From CAJLIR01 sp964408085 (lineage in GTDB: Bacteria; Bacillota_I; Bacilli_A; RF39; UBA660), in NCBI GenBank assembly GCA_964408085.1, contig CAYOYB010000009.1:22133-86132 (forward strand): a stretch of 64,000 nt of DNA. The letters are read 5' to 3'. A program made the position numbers and the translations under genes. The notes under the pieces were generated by a model. It worked only from the letters and a program-made list of their open reading frames with translations. It did not search any database and was not told where the DNA came from. This document shows positions 42,747 to 51,550 of this stretch, in pieces (within the stretch, counting starts at the first letter, position 1; each line of letters opens with the position of its first letter).

Positions 42747-43036
42747 TATTTACTACTCTTTTTTTTAGATGCCATTTTTTCTTTATGGAATTTTTCATTA
42801 ACTCCAACTTTAGTTAATAAATTTTTTACAGTATCAGTTGGTTGAGCACCATTATGTAACCATTTCATAACTAATTCTTCAGAAATTTTAATTTCAGCTG
42901 GTTCCTTAATAGGATTATAGTAACCAACTTCCTCTATAACTTTACCATCTCTTGGACTTCTTGAATCAGCTACAACAATACGATAAAATGGTTTTTGTTT
43001 AGAACCCATTCTTTTTAATCTAATTTTAACTGCCAT
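42746..43036 (-). CDS. rpsP: Ribosomal protein S16
   Basis: A 96-residue 30S protein. MAVKIRLKRMGSKQKPFYRIVVADSRSPRDG is an unmistakable S16 start, and the protein ends with a basic tail (KKKSSK). GGAGGG precedes the ATG. A consensus promoter (TTGACA-17-TATTAT) lies at 43060-43088, partly inside the terminator of cotE. khpA is its operon partner. Confidence 0.98.
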   Translation of the reverse strand: MAVKIRLKRMGSKQKPFYRIVVADSRSPRDGKVIEEVGYYNPIKEPAEIKISEELVMKWLHNGAQPTDTVKNLLTKVGVNEKFHKEKMASKKKSSK

Positions 43037-43059
43037 ATTATCCCTCCTTCATTTAGTAC

Positions 43060-43088
43060 ATAATATCACAAAAAAAGAGAAGTGTCAA
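43060..43088 (-). promoter_or_regulatory. rpsP promoter, -35 in the cotE terminator hairpin
   Basis: TTGACA (43083-43088), exactly 17 bases, TATTAT (43060-43065), minus strand. The -35 lies within the descending arm of the preceding terminator and the T-tract is the spacer. Confidence 0.75.
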
Positions 43089-43108
43089 CTATTTTTGGTT
43101 AACACTTC
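43070..43108 (-). terminator. Terminator of cotE
   Basis: Eleven-base-pair stem, arms 43079-43089 and 43098-43108 (one G-T), then CTTTTTTT on the minus strand. Confidence 0.82.
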
Positions 43109-43109
43109 A

Positions 43110-43643
43110 TTATATGTATTTTTCATCGATATTATTTTCAATTTCTTTTTCTATTTCTTCATTCATTTCATCTTCTATTTCATCCCAAGGTTCTTCATCT
43201 TCCTCAATTGCGATTTTCATTTTTGTTTCTCCAACTATTTCAACCCCTAATTCTTTTTCGATATCAAAGCTAATAACTCCGTTATCTAAAATATTTACTT
43301 TACTACAAGTTGGTTGTTTTAATGTTCTAACGATTACATCTGTATCACTTGTTAAATCAGCGTTTTCTTTTATTTTTACGTTAAATAAATCATTATAATC
43401 TATTTTTTTACTAACAACAGTTGTTTTACTATCATTATCATAAGAATACCAAATATTTATATCGTATGAGCCATCTACACCGATTTTTTCACCTGATTTA
43501 TACCCTTTGAATTTGTGATTTATTACCCAACATCCTAAAACAGTTGTTGGTTTTGATTCTGTGTCAATTGTATAACTATTTTTAAAATATTTTTTACCCT
43601 TACCAATAATAGCCTTAGTAACTATTTCTTTATAGGCTGCCAC
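43110..43643 (-). CDS. cotE: Spore outer coat morphogenetic protein CotE
   Basis: The 177-residue protein matches Bacillus CotE along its length: AAYKEIVTKAIIGKGKKYF at the start, TTVLGCWVINHKFKGYKSG, VDGSYDINIWYSYDNDSKT, LKQPTCSKVNI, and a highly acidic tail (EDEEPWDEIEDEMNEEIE). CotE sits between the inner and outer coat and recruits outer coat proteins. The GTG at 43643 is chosen because GAGGGG lies eight bases upstream. A sigma-K-like promoter is at 43662-43690; in B. subtilis cotE is read by sigma-E and then sigma-K. Together with SspI this shows a sporulation programme. Confidence 0.92.
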   Translation of the reverse strand: MAAYKEIVTKAIIGKGKKYFKNSYTIDTESKPTTVLGCWVINHKFKGYKSGEKIGVDGSYDINIWYSYDNDSKTTVVSKKIDYNDLFNVKIKENADLTSDTDVIVRTLKQPTCSKVNILDNGVISFDIEKELGVEIVGETKMKIAIEEDEEPWDEIEDEMNEEIEKEIENNIDEKYI

Positions 43644-43661
43644 TATTATCACCCCTCACTT

Positions 43662-43690
43662 TAATTTATGCGGTAATTTAATAAAAGTGT
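43662..43690 (-). promoter_or_regulatory. Candidate sigma-K promoter of cotE
   Basis: ACAC (43687-43690), 16 bases, CATAAATTA (43662-43670) on the minus strand. This matches the mother-cell sigma-K pattern AC-N16/17-CATANNNTA. By eye only. Confidence 0.5.
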
Positions 43691-43711
43691 ACAAAAAATC
43701 TAACTAATATA

Positions 43712-43757
43712 TAGAAAAAACTAATATTCAGATTTTCATCCAAATATTAGTTTTTAG
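43712..43757 (-). terminator. Terminator of the lipoprotein gene at 43754
   Basis: Long stem of about 15 pairs, AAAACTAATATT.GGAT with ATC.GAATATTAGTTTT, GAAA loop, T6 tail on the minus strand. Confidence 0.85.
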
Positions 43758-44908
43758 TAATCCATATCACAAGTTGCGCCAACTGTTTCATAAACCTTTT
43801 TTATATCATTAATATTAATTTTTCCATTTTTAATAAGAGTTGCACTAGACGAATCAATTTCAAGAATTTTTTCTATATCTATTTTACTGTAATTTATATC
43901 AGTTGTACTTATAAGTGTATTACCATCAATTTTAATACTATAATCATAATATTCAACATTATCAAAAGGAGAATAAGTCTCTTCAACTGTCTTTTTATAT
44001 GTTTCTAAAACAGTTGAATTGTCAGATGTAATTCTTTCATCACTTCTAACACTAGTAACATATGATCCATCATAATCAACAAAATAAGTTAAGTCAAATT
44101 TGGTCCCTGAATTGTTAGCTGAATAATGACATTTCATAGTTTTAGTTTCATCATTTGAAGGATTTACTTGGTTATTAGCTTTTTTAGCGCTTTCAGGAAT
44201 AACAATTTCTTTTACTTCATTAAAATTAGAGAATGTTATTTCAAAATTTAACTTTGTTAATTCTGCTTCTTGACCACTGGCTTCATCTGTAACATTCATA
44301 ACATCGTTTAATTCAGCTACTATTTTCTCAACATACTTAGTTTTCTTGTTTATATAATATTTAAATGTAATATTATTAGTTATATCAATAGAACCCATTA
44401 TATCATTATCAGTAAGATCTTCACCAATAATTCCTGTCATTTTATCTTTATCTAAGGTTGCCTCATATACATAATAATCCTTATCATCTGATTTAATTTC
44501 TTTAAGGTTGTCAGCATTAACTAAATTATTAGCTTGATTATTATTGTTTTCAACTTTAGTTTTTGTCCAATTAGTACCATCAGTTGATGAATATTGGATA
44601 ACATTATTTTCATCAGTTCCATCTACATAAGCAGTTGAACTTATATTTGTTCCCATTAATTCAGTAGACATTTCCATCTTACTAATTTTATTTGTAACAT
44701 CGACATCACTACTTAAAGTAATTGGTAAATTGATAGTTATTCCACCTGTTTTCATTTGCATTTCAACATCGATATTCATTGAATAACTTTTAAGTTCCTG
44801 CATATTTTTTTTAGCAGTTTCAAAATAATCTTCCTTTTCCCCACAACCTGTTATTAGTAATAAACTTATTACTGGTAATATTAATGATTTTAAAATATTT
44901 CTTTTCAT
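43754..44908 (-). CDS. LolA/LppX-like lipoprotein
   Basis: The 384-residue product has a signal peptide with lipobox ITGC (about Cys22), followed by EKEDYFETAKKNMQELKSYSMNIDVEMQMKTGG and a long run of beta strands. The layout (helix after the lipid, then amphipathic strands with measurements such as VDGTDENNVIQYSSTDGTNWTKTK) is that of LolA/LppX-type lipid-binding or DUF6612 lipoproteins. The last 120 residues form a second domain with two cysteines (KCHYSANN near 262 and TCDMDY at the end). Probably outside the cell, function unknown. Its terminator isolates it from cotE. Confidence 0.65.
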   Translation of the reverse strand: MKRNILKSLILPVISLLLITGCGEKEDYFETAKKNMQELKSYSMNIDVEMQMKTGGITINLPITLSSDVDVTNKISKMEMSTELMGTNISSTAYVDGTDENNVIQYSSTDGTNWTKTKVENNNNQANNLVNADNLKEIKSDDKDYYVYEATLDKDKMTGIIGEDLTDNDIMGSIDITNNITFKYYINKKTKYVEKIVAELNDVMNVTDEASGQEAELTKLNFEITFSNFNEVKEIVIPESAKKANNQVNPSNDETKTMKCHYSANNSGTKFDLTYFVDYDGSYVTSVRSDERITSDNSTVLETYKKTVEETYSPFDNVEYYDYSIKIDGNTLISTTDINYSKIDIEKILEIDSSSATLIKNGKININDIKKVYETVGATCDMDY

Positions 44909-44995
44909 AGTTCCACCTCGTTTTTATTATACTAAAAATTATATAAATATTCAATTAAAATTATTTTTTAATTCAAATTTTATATCTTATAAAAA

Positions 44996-45511
44996 TTATT
45001 TAGAAATTATTTTTATTGTAATATAACCACTTAAAAGACCTAAAATACCATATATAATAATAATTGATAGCATTGTAATAGAGCTAGATAAAGTATTAGT
45101 TGTAAGACCTACTCCAAGACCAGAAAAAGTAAGGGCGATACCGACAAAAATACCATTAATTGAATCTAAATAAAATCTTTTTAATTTTTCAAAATACATA
45201 CAGAAAAAATTAACAATAGCGGTTGCTAAAATAGATGATAAGGCCACTCCTAAAATTTTAATACTAAATAAACCATTTAAAAATGTGCCAAACTCAATTA
45301 TTAAAATAGCTAGTAAAAAACCTATTATATAACCTGGAACAGCTTTAATTCTATCAATAAGTGGTACGCCAAAAAAGACAGTCCAACTTATAAAACTAAC
45401 CCAAACAAATGAACCATTTAAACCCATTAAATTAACAATTATCCCATCGATTAGTACGAGTATTCCAGCTATAATACTAATTGTCAAAGCTTTCTTATTT
45501 AATGCACTCAT
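44996..45511 (-). CDS. Small polytopic membrane protein, DUF1097-like
   Basis: A 171-residue protein with five or six helices and little outside them. SFVWVSFISWTVFFGVPLIDRI and VPGYIIGFLLAILIIEFG resemble DUF1097 membrane proteins, but the match is by eye. A short basic loop (FEKLKRFYLD) lies near the middle. Function unknown. GAGAGGTG precedes the start codon. It lies downstream of a terminator at 45565-45592 on the same strand, so it is probably its own unit. Confidence 0.5.
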   Translation of the reverse strand: MSALNKKALTISIIAGILVLIDGIIVNLMGLNGSFVWVSFISWTVFFGVPLIDRIKAVPGYIIGFLLAILIIEFGTFLNGLFSIKILGVALSSILATAIVNFFCMYFEKLKRFYLDSINGIFVGIALTFSGLGVGLTTNTLSSSITMLSIIIIYGILGLLSGYITIKIISK

Positions 45512-45564
45512 ATAAACACCTCTCTTTAAGATATTATATCAAAAAAATAATATGAATAAAAGAA

Positions 45565-45592
45565 AAAATAACGACCTTAAAGTCGTTATTAA
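45565..45592 (-). terminator. Terminator of the ABC transporter operon
   Basis: Nine-base-pair stem AATAACGAC with GTCGTTATT, six-base loop, T-rich tail on the minus strand, directly after the permease stop. Confidence 0.82.
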
Positions 45593-48193
45593 TTATATAT
45601 TTTCTTCACGAATTGCTTCCAAAATATTTTCGTGCTTAATTTTACTTGACGCATACATCATCGTTATTAAAACAATTATAAATACACCTATAATAGCAAT
45701 CACCATGCTTTTAATTGGCAACATCAAATGTTCAAAATCGACAATGTTACTCATAGATAAATGTACTAACATAACTAATACTATTGATACAGGAAGAGCA
45801 TAGAAAAGTGATTTTAAACCAAATATTATACTTTCAAAATATAATATCTTATTAAATCCATGTGGTGTTAATCCAACACTTCTTAACATCGCAAATTCTT
45901 TTCTTCTTAAAGCAATACTTGTATTTATAGTATTGAATACACTAGTTACCCCAATAAGAGTTACTAGACATATAAAGCCATAAACAAGCATTTTTATTAC
46001 TAAAATAGCATTTTTAGTAAATTTCATCTCTTCAGTATAATTCATATAATTTATTTCATTATTCTTAACATCATCTGGTAAATCATTTAGCAGTTTATCT
46101 AGCTTATCATATTTTTTTGCAGCAATCATAATATGTACATTAAAAGCCACATTTTGATAAAGCTCTGTCATATCTTCTGAAACAATTAAAGTTGGATTAT
46201 AATTCCATAAAAATTCAAATGTTCCAAATAACTCTTTATTAGCTAAATAATAATCTTCTACTTTAGCGTAACAATCATTAACAAATTCTTCATTTTCTTC
46301 ATTATATTCTAAGGTACACAAATCGATAGGCATAGATGTAGAATTATATTTTTTTGTTTCATAATTTTTTCGGGAATTATTTGTATATTCAACTCGTTTG
46401 TTAGTATTTAATAAAATTGGTTTTTCATTAGTTTCACCTAATACACTCAAATATTTATCAAAATCATCATTAGGTACAACAATTAAATCTAAATCAGTAT
46501 AACCATCAACCTCAAAATCACGATTTGAATTCTTTTTCCATTCATCAGTACTAATTTTATTAAAATCACTAGTTGAAGTAGTCGTTATACTACTTGCCAT
46601 AATAATACTTTTATCTACTTGTTCATGATTAATAATATCGTTAATTATATCGATATTATTTTTAAGTGGTAGACCATTCTCTTTTGGTAAATAAATCTCA
46701 ATATCATAATCAGGCATAATGGCAATATCATCAACACTACCAAAAACATAATCAATAAATGATGAAAATGTAACAAACATAACAATACTAATAAATAAAG
46801 AAATAATTGTAATACGATATTTTTTCTTATTTCGTTTGATATTTTTTAAAGCTAATTCTCCTTCAATTCCAAATATTTTTCTAACTAACTTATTAGTTTT
46901 TAATTTTTGGCTTTTAATTTTTATATCATCATTTAATCTAATTGCTTCAATTGGTGTAATTTTGCTTGCTCTTCTAGCTGGTATAAAAGCCGAAATTAAA
47001 ATTGTTACAATCATAAATATAATAGGAATAATAATAAATAATGGATAAGCAGATAGCCTAAATACAAATTCACTTCCTATTAAATGATTCATAATTTTAA
47101 TAACTGTAGCTATACCTAAAAATCCACCTAATAACCCTAAAGGGATTCCAATAAAACCTATAATGAATCCTTCAAATAAAACAGTTTTTCTTAGTTGTTT
47201 TTTAGTAGCGCCAATACTTGAAAATAAGCCAAATTGTTTTTTACGTTCCATGACAGATATCGCAAATGAATTATAAATAACAATAATACAACCAACAGAG
47301 ACAAGTACCAAAATAATTATTAAAATACCAGAAACCCCTTCTAACATATTGTTATATTGACTAACACCATATAACGCTAATAATGAATCATTATAATTAA
47401 TCTCACGATAATAAACATAATTATTACTTTCATTTTCTAATATATTTTCAAAACCTAGTTGTGAAGCAATATCTTCACTTACTTTATATGTATCTTTAAC
47501 ATTTTTAAAATGTACATATACATCTAATTTCTTATCAGTATTATCATTTGTTAATTTAGTAAAAATTCGATACCCTGGTGATGAGTAAGCTTCATAATTT
47601 GATCTTTCAACAATACCAACAATTTCATATTTTTTTGTATCTGTTAATTCTAAATATTCATCTGGTACAAAACCATTAATATCTGGCTCAATATCATCAA
47701 CACGTTCATCTTCAAAATAACGTTCACCGATCTGAAGCTCTAGAGTATCTCCTATGTTGTATTTAACACCACCATTTGTTTCGATATGGTTAGATATCAC
47801 AACCTCGTTCGAATTTTCTGGCATACGACCATCTATTAAATTAAGTTCTTCAAAATAATTATCACTAACTTCTAAAATATCTAAATATGGTTTATATTCA
47901 TTAGTTCCATTTTCTAAGTAAGCAAAACCAATATGTTTAGAATAAAAATAATCTTTTATTTTAATATTATTAGTTATTAGCGAAAATTTATCTTGTTCAA
48001 CTTTAGAAAATCTTGTATGATAATCTCCACTATATCCAATAGTTTCATCTATCATAAACTCACGAAATGTTGAAAATAACAAACCAATTCCTACCATTAA
48101 AGCTGTTGACAAAATAACACCTATAATGGTAACAATCGTTCTTTTTTTATTCATTTTTAAATGCTTAATCGTTAATTTATTTAATATATTCAT
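45593..48193 (-). CDS. FtsX/MacB-like ABC transporter permease
   Basis: An 866-residue membrane protein with a first helix near 18-40, a large external domain (about 45-270), three helices with the FtsX-type cytoplasmic loop (SVMERKKQFGLFSSIGATKKQLRKT), and then a second half with the same order: helix, external domain of about 200 residues, three helices (RRKEFAMLRSVGLTPHGFNK). This is the tandem layout of MacB/BceB/SalY-type permeases that export or sense peptides and lipids. It begins at the stop of the ATPase gene (one base overlap), so the two form one transporter. Substrate unknown; no two-component pair is adjacent. Confidence 0.9.
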   Translation of the reverse strand: MNILNKLTIKHLKMNKKRTIVTIIGVILSTALMVGIGLLFSTFREFMIDETIGYSGDYHTRFSKVEQDKFSLITNNIKIKDYFYSKHIGFAYLENGTNEYKPYLDILEVSDNYFEELNLIDGRMPENSNEVVISNHIETNGGVKYNIGDTLELQIGERYFEDERVDDIEPDINGFVPDEYLELTDTKKYEIVGIVERSNYEAYSSPGYRIFTKLTNDNTDKKLDVYVHFKNVKDTYKVSEDIASQLGFENILENESNNYVYYREINYNDSLLALYGVSQYNNMLEGVSGILIIILVLVSVGCIIVIYNSFAISVMERKKQFGLFSSIGATKKQLRKTVLFEGFIIGFIGIPLGLLGGFLGIATVIKIMNHLIGSEFVFRLSAYPLFIIIPIIFMIVTILISAFIPARRASKITPIEAIRLNDDIKIKSQKLKTNKLVRKIFGIEGELALKNIKRNKKKYRITIISLFISIVMFVTFSSFIDYVFGSVDDIAIMPDYDIEIYLPKENGLPLKNNIDIINDIINHEQVDKSIIMASSITTTSTSDFNKISTDEWKKNSNRDFEVDGYTDLDLIVVPNDDFDKYLSVLGETNEKPILLNTNKRVEYTNNSRKNYETKKYNSTSMPIDLCTLEYNEENEEFVNDCYAKVEDYYLANKELFGTFEFLWNYNPTLIVSEDMTELYQNVAFNVHIMIAAKKYDKLDKLLNDLPDDVKNNEINYMNYTEEMKFTKNAILVIKMLVYGFICLVTLIGVTSVFNTINTSIALRRKEFAMLRSVGLTPHGFNKILYFESIIFGLKSLFYALPVSIVLVMLVHLSMSNIVDFEHLMLPIKSMVIAIIGVFIIVLITMMYASSKIKHENILEAIREENI

Positions 48194-48873
48194 TATTTTA
48201 CCACTTCATCACTAACAATTTTTCCATCATCAATGGTAATAATTCGATCAGCATTTAAAGCCAAATTATGGTCATGAGTAATCATAATTATAGTTTGTTT
48301 ATATTTTTTGTTAGATAGTTTTAATAGTTCAACAATTTCTCGACTAGATTTACTATCTAAATTTCCAGTTGGTTCATCAGCAAGTAGTATAGCCGGATGA
48401 TTCATTAAAGCCCTACCTATCGAAACTCTCTGTTGTTGACCACCTGACAACTCATTAGGCAAATGATTAACACGATTTTGTAAATCAAGTGTCGAAATCA
48501 GTTCATCTAAATAATCATCATCTACTTTTTTACCATCTAATAAAATTGGCAATGTAATATTTTCCTTAACATTTAGAATAGGTATTAAATTGTAAAATTG
48601 GTAGATAAGACCCACTTGTCTACGACGAAATATCGCTAAATTTGTTTCGTTTAAATTGTATACATCTTCACCATCAATAACTATTTTTCCACTAGTTGGT
48701 CTATCAACTCCTCCTAAAAGATGTAATAATGTACTTTTACCACTTCCACTTGAGCCAACAATCGCAACAAATTCACCTTTTTCAACACTAAAACTAATAT
48801 TATCTAAAGCCTTAACTAATGTTTCGCCTTTTCCATAATTTTTACATAAGTTTTCTACTTTTAAGATTTCCAT
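48193..48873 (-). CDS. ABC transporter ATP-binding protein (LolD/MacB type)
   Basis: The 226-residue ATPase that drives the permease encoded next. Walker A is GSSGSGKS (40-47), the Q-loop is LIYQFYNL, the signature LSGGQQQR is at about 142-149, and Walker B is ILLADEPTGNLDS. The GNLDS-SREIVELL continuation and the short length are typical of the LolD/MacB/SalX group. GAGGTGAG precedes the ATG at 48873. It is the first gene of the two-gene operon. Confidence 0.94.
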   Translation of the reverse strand: MEILKVENLCKNYGKGETLVKALDNISFSVEKGEFVAIVGSSGSGKSTLLHLLGGVDRPTSGKIVIDGEDVYNLNETNLAIFRRRQVGLIYQFYNLIPILNVKENITLPILLDGKKVDDDYLDELISTLDLQNRVNHLPNELSGGQQQRVSIGRALMNHPAILLADEPTGNLDSKSSREIVELLKLSNKKYKQTIIMITHDHNLALNADRIITIDDGKIVSDEVVK

Positions 48874-49030
48874 ATTTTTCTCACCTCATAAACATTCTAA
48901 TATATTTATATTACAAATAAATGACTAATTCTATGACAATTTTGTCACTATATTATTATTATAAATTATTTACTAATAAATGTATATTTTTTAAAGTTAA
49001 AAGTCATAATATTTTTGGAGAGTGAGACAA

Positions 49031-49468
49031 ATGGACGAAAATTTAGAATTATTAGAGCATATTTATAAAGATACAGATATGTCATGTATTACTTTAGAAA
49101 AATTGTTAACTGAATTAAAAGACAAAGATAATAAAATTAAGAAAAAAATTGAAGAAATATTAAAAGACTATGAAAAGTTTTTGAAAGCTTCAAAAAAACA
49201 TTTAAAAGACTATAATGCTCCACTAGAGAAAAATAGTATGATGGCTAAAATGGGAGCCAAAATGGGTATTAAAAAAGAAGTTAAATGTGATAACAGTGAT
49301 GCTGCGATAGCAGATATGCTAATTAAAGGTATTACGATGGGTACAATTGATATGGAAAAGAAAATTACAAATTATAAGGAAGTTGTAAATAAAAAATATT
49401 TAGAATTCGCAAAAGAGTTTTTAGCTTTTCAACAAGAAACTATTGAACAATTAAAAATTTATTTATAA
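49031..49468 (+). CDS. Hypothetical helical bundle protein
   Basis: A 145-residue, almost wholly helical protein with alternating Lys and Glu (ELKDKDNKIKKKIEEILKDYEKFLKASKKHLK), a middle block MMAKMGAKMGIKKEVK, and a second helix ending IEQLKIYL. It may form a ferritin-like or four-helix bundle, as DUF2383 proteins do, but I cannot name a family. The ATG at 49031 is preferred over the GTG at 49022, because GGAG lies ten bases before it. It is transcribed alone and ends in the shared hairpin at 49488-49519. Confidence 0.55.
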   Translation: MDENLELLEHIYKDTDMSCITLEKLLTELKDKDNKIKKKIEEILKDYEKFLKASKKHLKDYNAPLEKNSMMAKMGAKMGIKKEVKCDNSDAAIADMLIKGITMGTIDMEKKITNYKEVVNKKYLEFAKEFLAFQQETIEQLKIYL

Positions 49469-49487
49469 ATTACTATTTTCGAAAAGA

Positions 49488-49519
49488 AAAAATAACTAGC
49501 TAAACTAGTCATTTTTTTT
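49488..49519. terminator. Shared terminator between convergent hypothetical genes
   Basis: Stem AAT.ACTAG (49491-49499) with CTAGT.ATT (49505-49513), T8 on the plus strand and A-run on the other side. It overlaps the end of the gene at 49505. Confidence 0.65.
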
Positions 49520-50230
49520 ATTTTGAATATATTTTAAAACTTTAGGTGATTTACCAGTTAAATCCATATATTTATTTTTTTCGCCATCGTGTAATAGACT
49601 ACCTTTAGAATATCCTGACAATAAATGTTTTACTTGGTCTTCAGTTAATAATTCACTAGCACACAACATTTTTTTAGGTTTAAAATTACGTGGTAAATAT
49701 CCCCAAAAACCATCATTGACACTACATTCAGCAAATCCTTTATAATCAATATCAAATGGAAAAGCATGATTCAAAATTGCTGGAATTATCTGTTTACCAT
49801 AATTTTTACTTTCTGGGTCAAATTCGATATAAGTTAAATGATTATTGTTTGTATATCCAATTAATGTATTTGAATTGCCTAAATCTAGTCTATCGTATAA
49901 TTTTGGAACCACAAATTGTTCTACCATAGGAATTACTTTATTATTTTCATCTCTTTGCAAGCAAATTACACCATACTTAAGATCAAAAGATTTTTCATCA
50001 AATTCATCTGTATATTTAATTGCATTTTGAGTAGTAGCTACATCAAGCACTATATAAGTATCCTTACTAATCAAATCAATATCATAGTAATAATTTGAAA
50101 CAATCTTTCCATTTTCGTCTTTCAAGCAAACTTTTTTAGTACATACTTTATCATTAGCGTTTCCATCCTTACCAATTGTAGCAATGAAATCAATTCTTAC
50201 TATCTTTAAATCATCTTCTGCCATATACAT
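49505..50230 (-). CDS. Hypothetical soluble protein
   Basis: I do not recognise it. The 241-residue protein is acidic and soluble, with alternating strands (LKIVRIDFIATIGKDGN, DTYIVLDVATTQNAI, YGVICLQRDENN, VEQFVVPKLYDRLDLG) and a C-terminal helical section rich in Lys. The region with GYTNNNHLTYIEFDPESKNYG suggests a beta-sheet domain. GGAGG lies eight bases before the ATG at 50230. There are no signal peptides or helices for membranes and no close operon partner. Confidence 0.55.
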   Translation of the reverse strand: MYMAEDDLKIVRIDFIATIGKDGNANDKVCTKKVCLKDENGKIVSNYYYDIDLISKDTYIVLDVATTQNAIKYTDEFDEKSFDLKYGVICLQRDENNKVIPMVEQFVVPKLYDRLDLGNSNTLIGYTNNNHLTYIEFDPESKNYGKQIIPAILNHAFPFDIDYKGFAECSVNDGFWGYLPRNFKPKKMLCASELLTEDQVKHLLSGYSKGSLLHDGEKNKYMDLTGKSPKVLKYIQNKKND

Positions 50231-50347
50231 AGAAATAACCTCCCTAATTAAATTATATCATATATTCGCATTTTAACTTTAAATTAAATTTAATTAACAT
50301 TAAAATTATCACACTTTCTAAATTTATTTACATATTTTAAATTATTA

Positions 50348-50382
50348 ATATAAAAAATATGAACTTTTAAATTCATATTTTT
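50348..50382 (-). terminator. Terminator of the nrd-superoxide reductase operon
   Basis: Eleven-base-pair stem AAAAATATGAA (50353-50363) with TTCATATTTTT (50372-50382), eight-base loop, T-rich tail on the minus strand. Confidence 0.82.
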
Positions 50383-50749
50383 AATCGACATCACACTTCC
50401 ATAAACCATGTTTATTACAATAAGCATATAAAGTTGCACCTTTTAAATATGGAAACTCAACTTCAGCTTTGGATGCGTTGCGTAAAAACTTAGTAATTTC
50501 TAAATCATTCTTAACTAAAGAAATAAAAGAAATATAATGTTCATCTTCCATAACATGGTTTACTTCAACTAAAATTTTGTCATCGAAAATTTTATAAACT
50601 GGTAAATGCTTTTCAATTGCGCACTCTTCAATATTACTCTTTATATCTAACATTGTTTCATTGCAACACATTATATCTTTATCATTACAATTCATGACGT
50701 TAACAATTTTTCCACATTTACAACATTTTTTTAGATTTAATTCATTCAT
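50381..50749 (-). CDS. dfx: Desulfoferrodoxin (2Fe superoxide reductase)
   Basis: A 122-residue cytoplasmic iron protein that reduces superoxide to hydrogen peroxide without making oxygen, a common defence of anaerobes. Center I ligands are visible as C9-x2-C12 and C28-C29, the desulforedoxin pattern. Center II ligands fit His48 (EKHLP), His65 and His71 (NHVMEDEHYI, with Val where Pro is usual), Cys111 and His114 (YCNKHGLW). ATG at 50749 follows GAGG. It is the last gene of the nrdD-glycyl subunit-nrdG operon, which places an oxygen-defence enzyme with an oxygen-sensitive radical enzyme. Confidence 0.92.
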   Translation of the reverse strand: MNELNLKKCCKCGKIVNVMNCNDKDIMCCNETMLDIKSNIEECAIEKHLPVYKIFDDKILVEVNHVMEDEHYISFISLVKNDLEITKFLRNASKAEVEFPYLKGATLYAYCNKHGLWKCDVD

Positions 50750-50763
50750 ATAAAACCTCATAA

Positions 50764-51342
50764 TTAAATATAAACTTCTTTTTTTCTATTAAAAATACTA
50801 TCTATACTAAAATTATCATTTTTTACATTATTATCATATTTAGTTATGACATATGCATAACCAAGTTCTAGACTTTTTTTAACATCAATTATTCTTTGAT
50901 TTGTAGAACCCCTAAACTTAACATTTAAACTCTTTTGAGCCAAATTAAATCTTCCATCAATTAAAACATCAATTTGTTTTAAAAAATCAATAATCTTAGA
51001 ATTTTTTTTGGCTAAGAACATCAACTGTTCAAAAGTATAACCAGTATAACACCACACATTAAGATTTAGAGTATGACAATATGTAGCAATTTCTAAACAA
51101 GCAGGAATTTGGAAAAAAGGGTCACCACCAGAAAGGGTTATTCCATCCTGATACTTAAGGTTTTTAATTTTTGTTTTCAATTCATCAACATCAATCTCAA
51201 AACCACCCTTAAAATCATGTGTATTAGGATTATGACAACCTAAACAGTTATGTGAACACCCTTGTGTCCAAATAACTGTTCTAAGTCCTTCACCATCAAC
51301 AATACTATCAGATTGTAAATCACCTGCTAAACGAATTTTCAT
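50764..51342 (-). CDS. nrdG: Anaerobic ribonucleotide reductase activase (radical SAM)
   Basis: Iron-sulfur enzyme of 192 residues that uses S-adenosylmethionine to form the glycyl radical on NrdD. The cluster motif is C29-SHN-C33-LG-C36, preceded by GEGLRTVIWTQG, and GGDPF follows near 74-78. Its ATG shares a base with the stop of the glycyl-radical mini-gene (TAATG). Since the radical glycine in this organism seems to lie on that separate small protein, NrdG probably acts on that protein or on a complex of the two; that is inference. Confidence 0.95.
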   Translation of the reverse strand: MKIRLAGDLQSDSIVDGEGLRTVIWTQGCSHNCLGCHNPNTHDFKGGFEIDVDELKTKIKNLKYQDGITLSGGDPFFQIPACLEIATYCHTLNLNVWCYTGYTFEQLMFLAKKNSKIIDFLKQIDVLIDGRFNLAQKSLNVKFRGSTNQRIIDVKKSLELGYAYVITKYDNNVKNDNFSIDSIFNRKKEVYI

Positions 51343-51521
51343 TATAGATTACCTAAAGAGTGTTTTACACGATCATGCTCTTCAGCACGTTTACCATTAT
51401 TAAAACGATCAACTGTTCCTACTAAATATCCAGTAATACGACGAATTCTTTCGAATCCAACACCTTCGCCAACTTTTTTTTCTCTTTCATTTGTTACAAC
51501 ATTTTTTTCTTCAACTTTCAT
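51342..51521 (-). CDS. Separate glycyl-radical C-terminal subunit of class III ribonucleotide reductase
   Basis: A 59-residue protein, MKVEEKNVVTNERE then KKVGEGVGFERIRRITGYL, VGTVDRFNNGKRAEEHDRVKHSLG. The block RRITGYLVGTxDRFNxGKRAEExDRVKH is the C-terminal glycyl-radical segment normally found at the very end of NrdD. The likely radical Gly is in RRITGYL. Its own ribosome site GGGAG lies upstream of the ATG at 51521, 29 bases after the nrdD stop and in another frame. The long NrdD protein upstream lacks this segment, so this looks like a true split, not a sequencing error. The autonomous glycyl-radical protein YfiD is the nearest known parallel. Confidence 0.78.
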   Translation of the reverse strand: MKVEEKNVVTNEREKKVGEGVGFERIRRITGYLVGTVDRFNNGKRAEEHDRVKHSLGNL

Positions 51522-51550
51522 AATAAATTCTCCCTTCAATATTCATTTTT

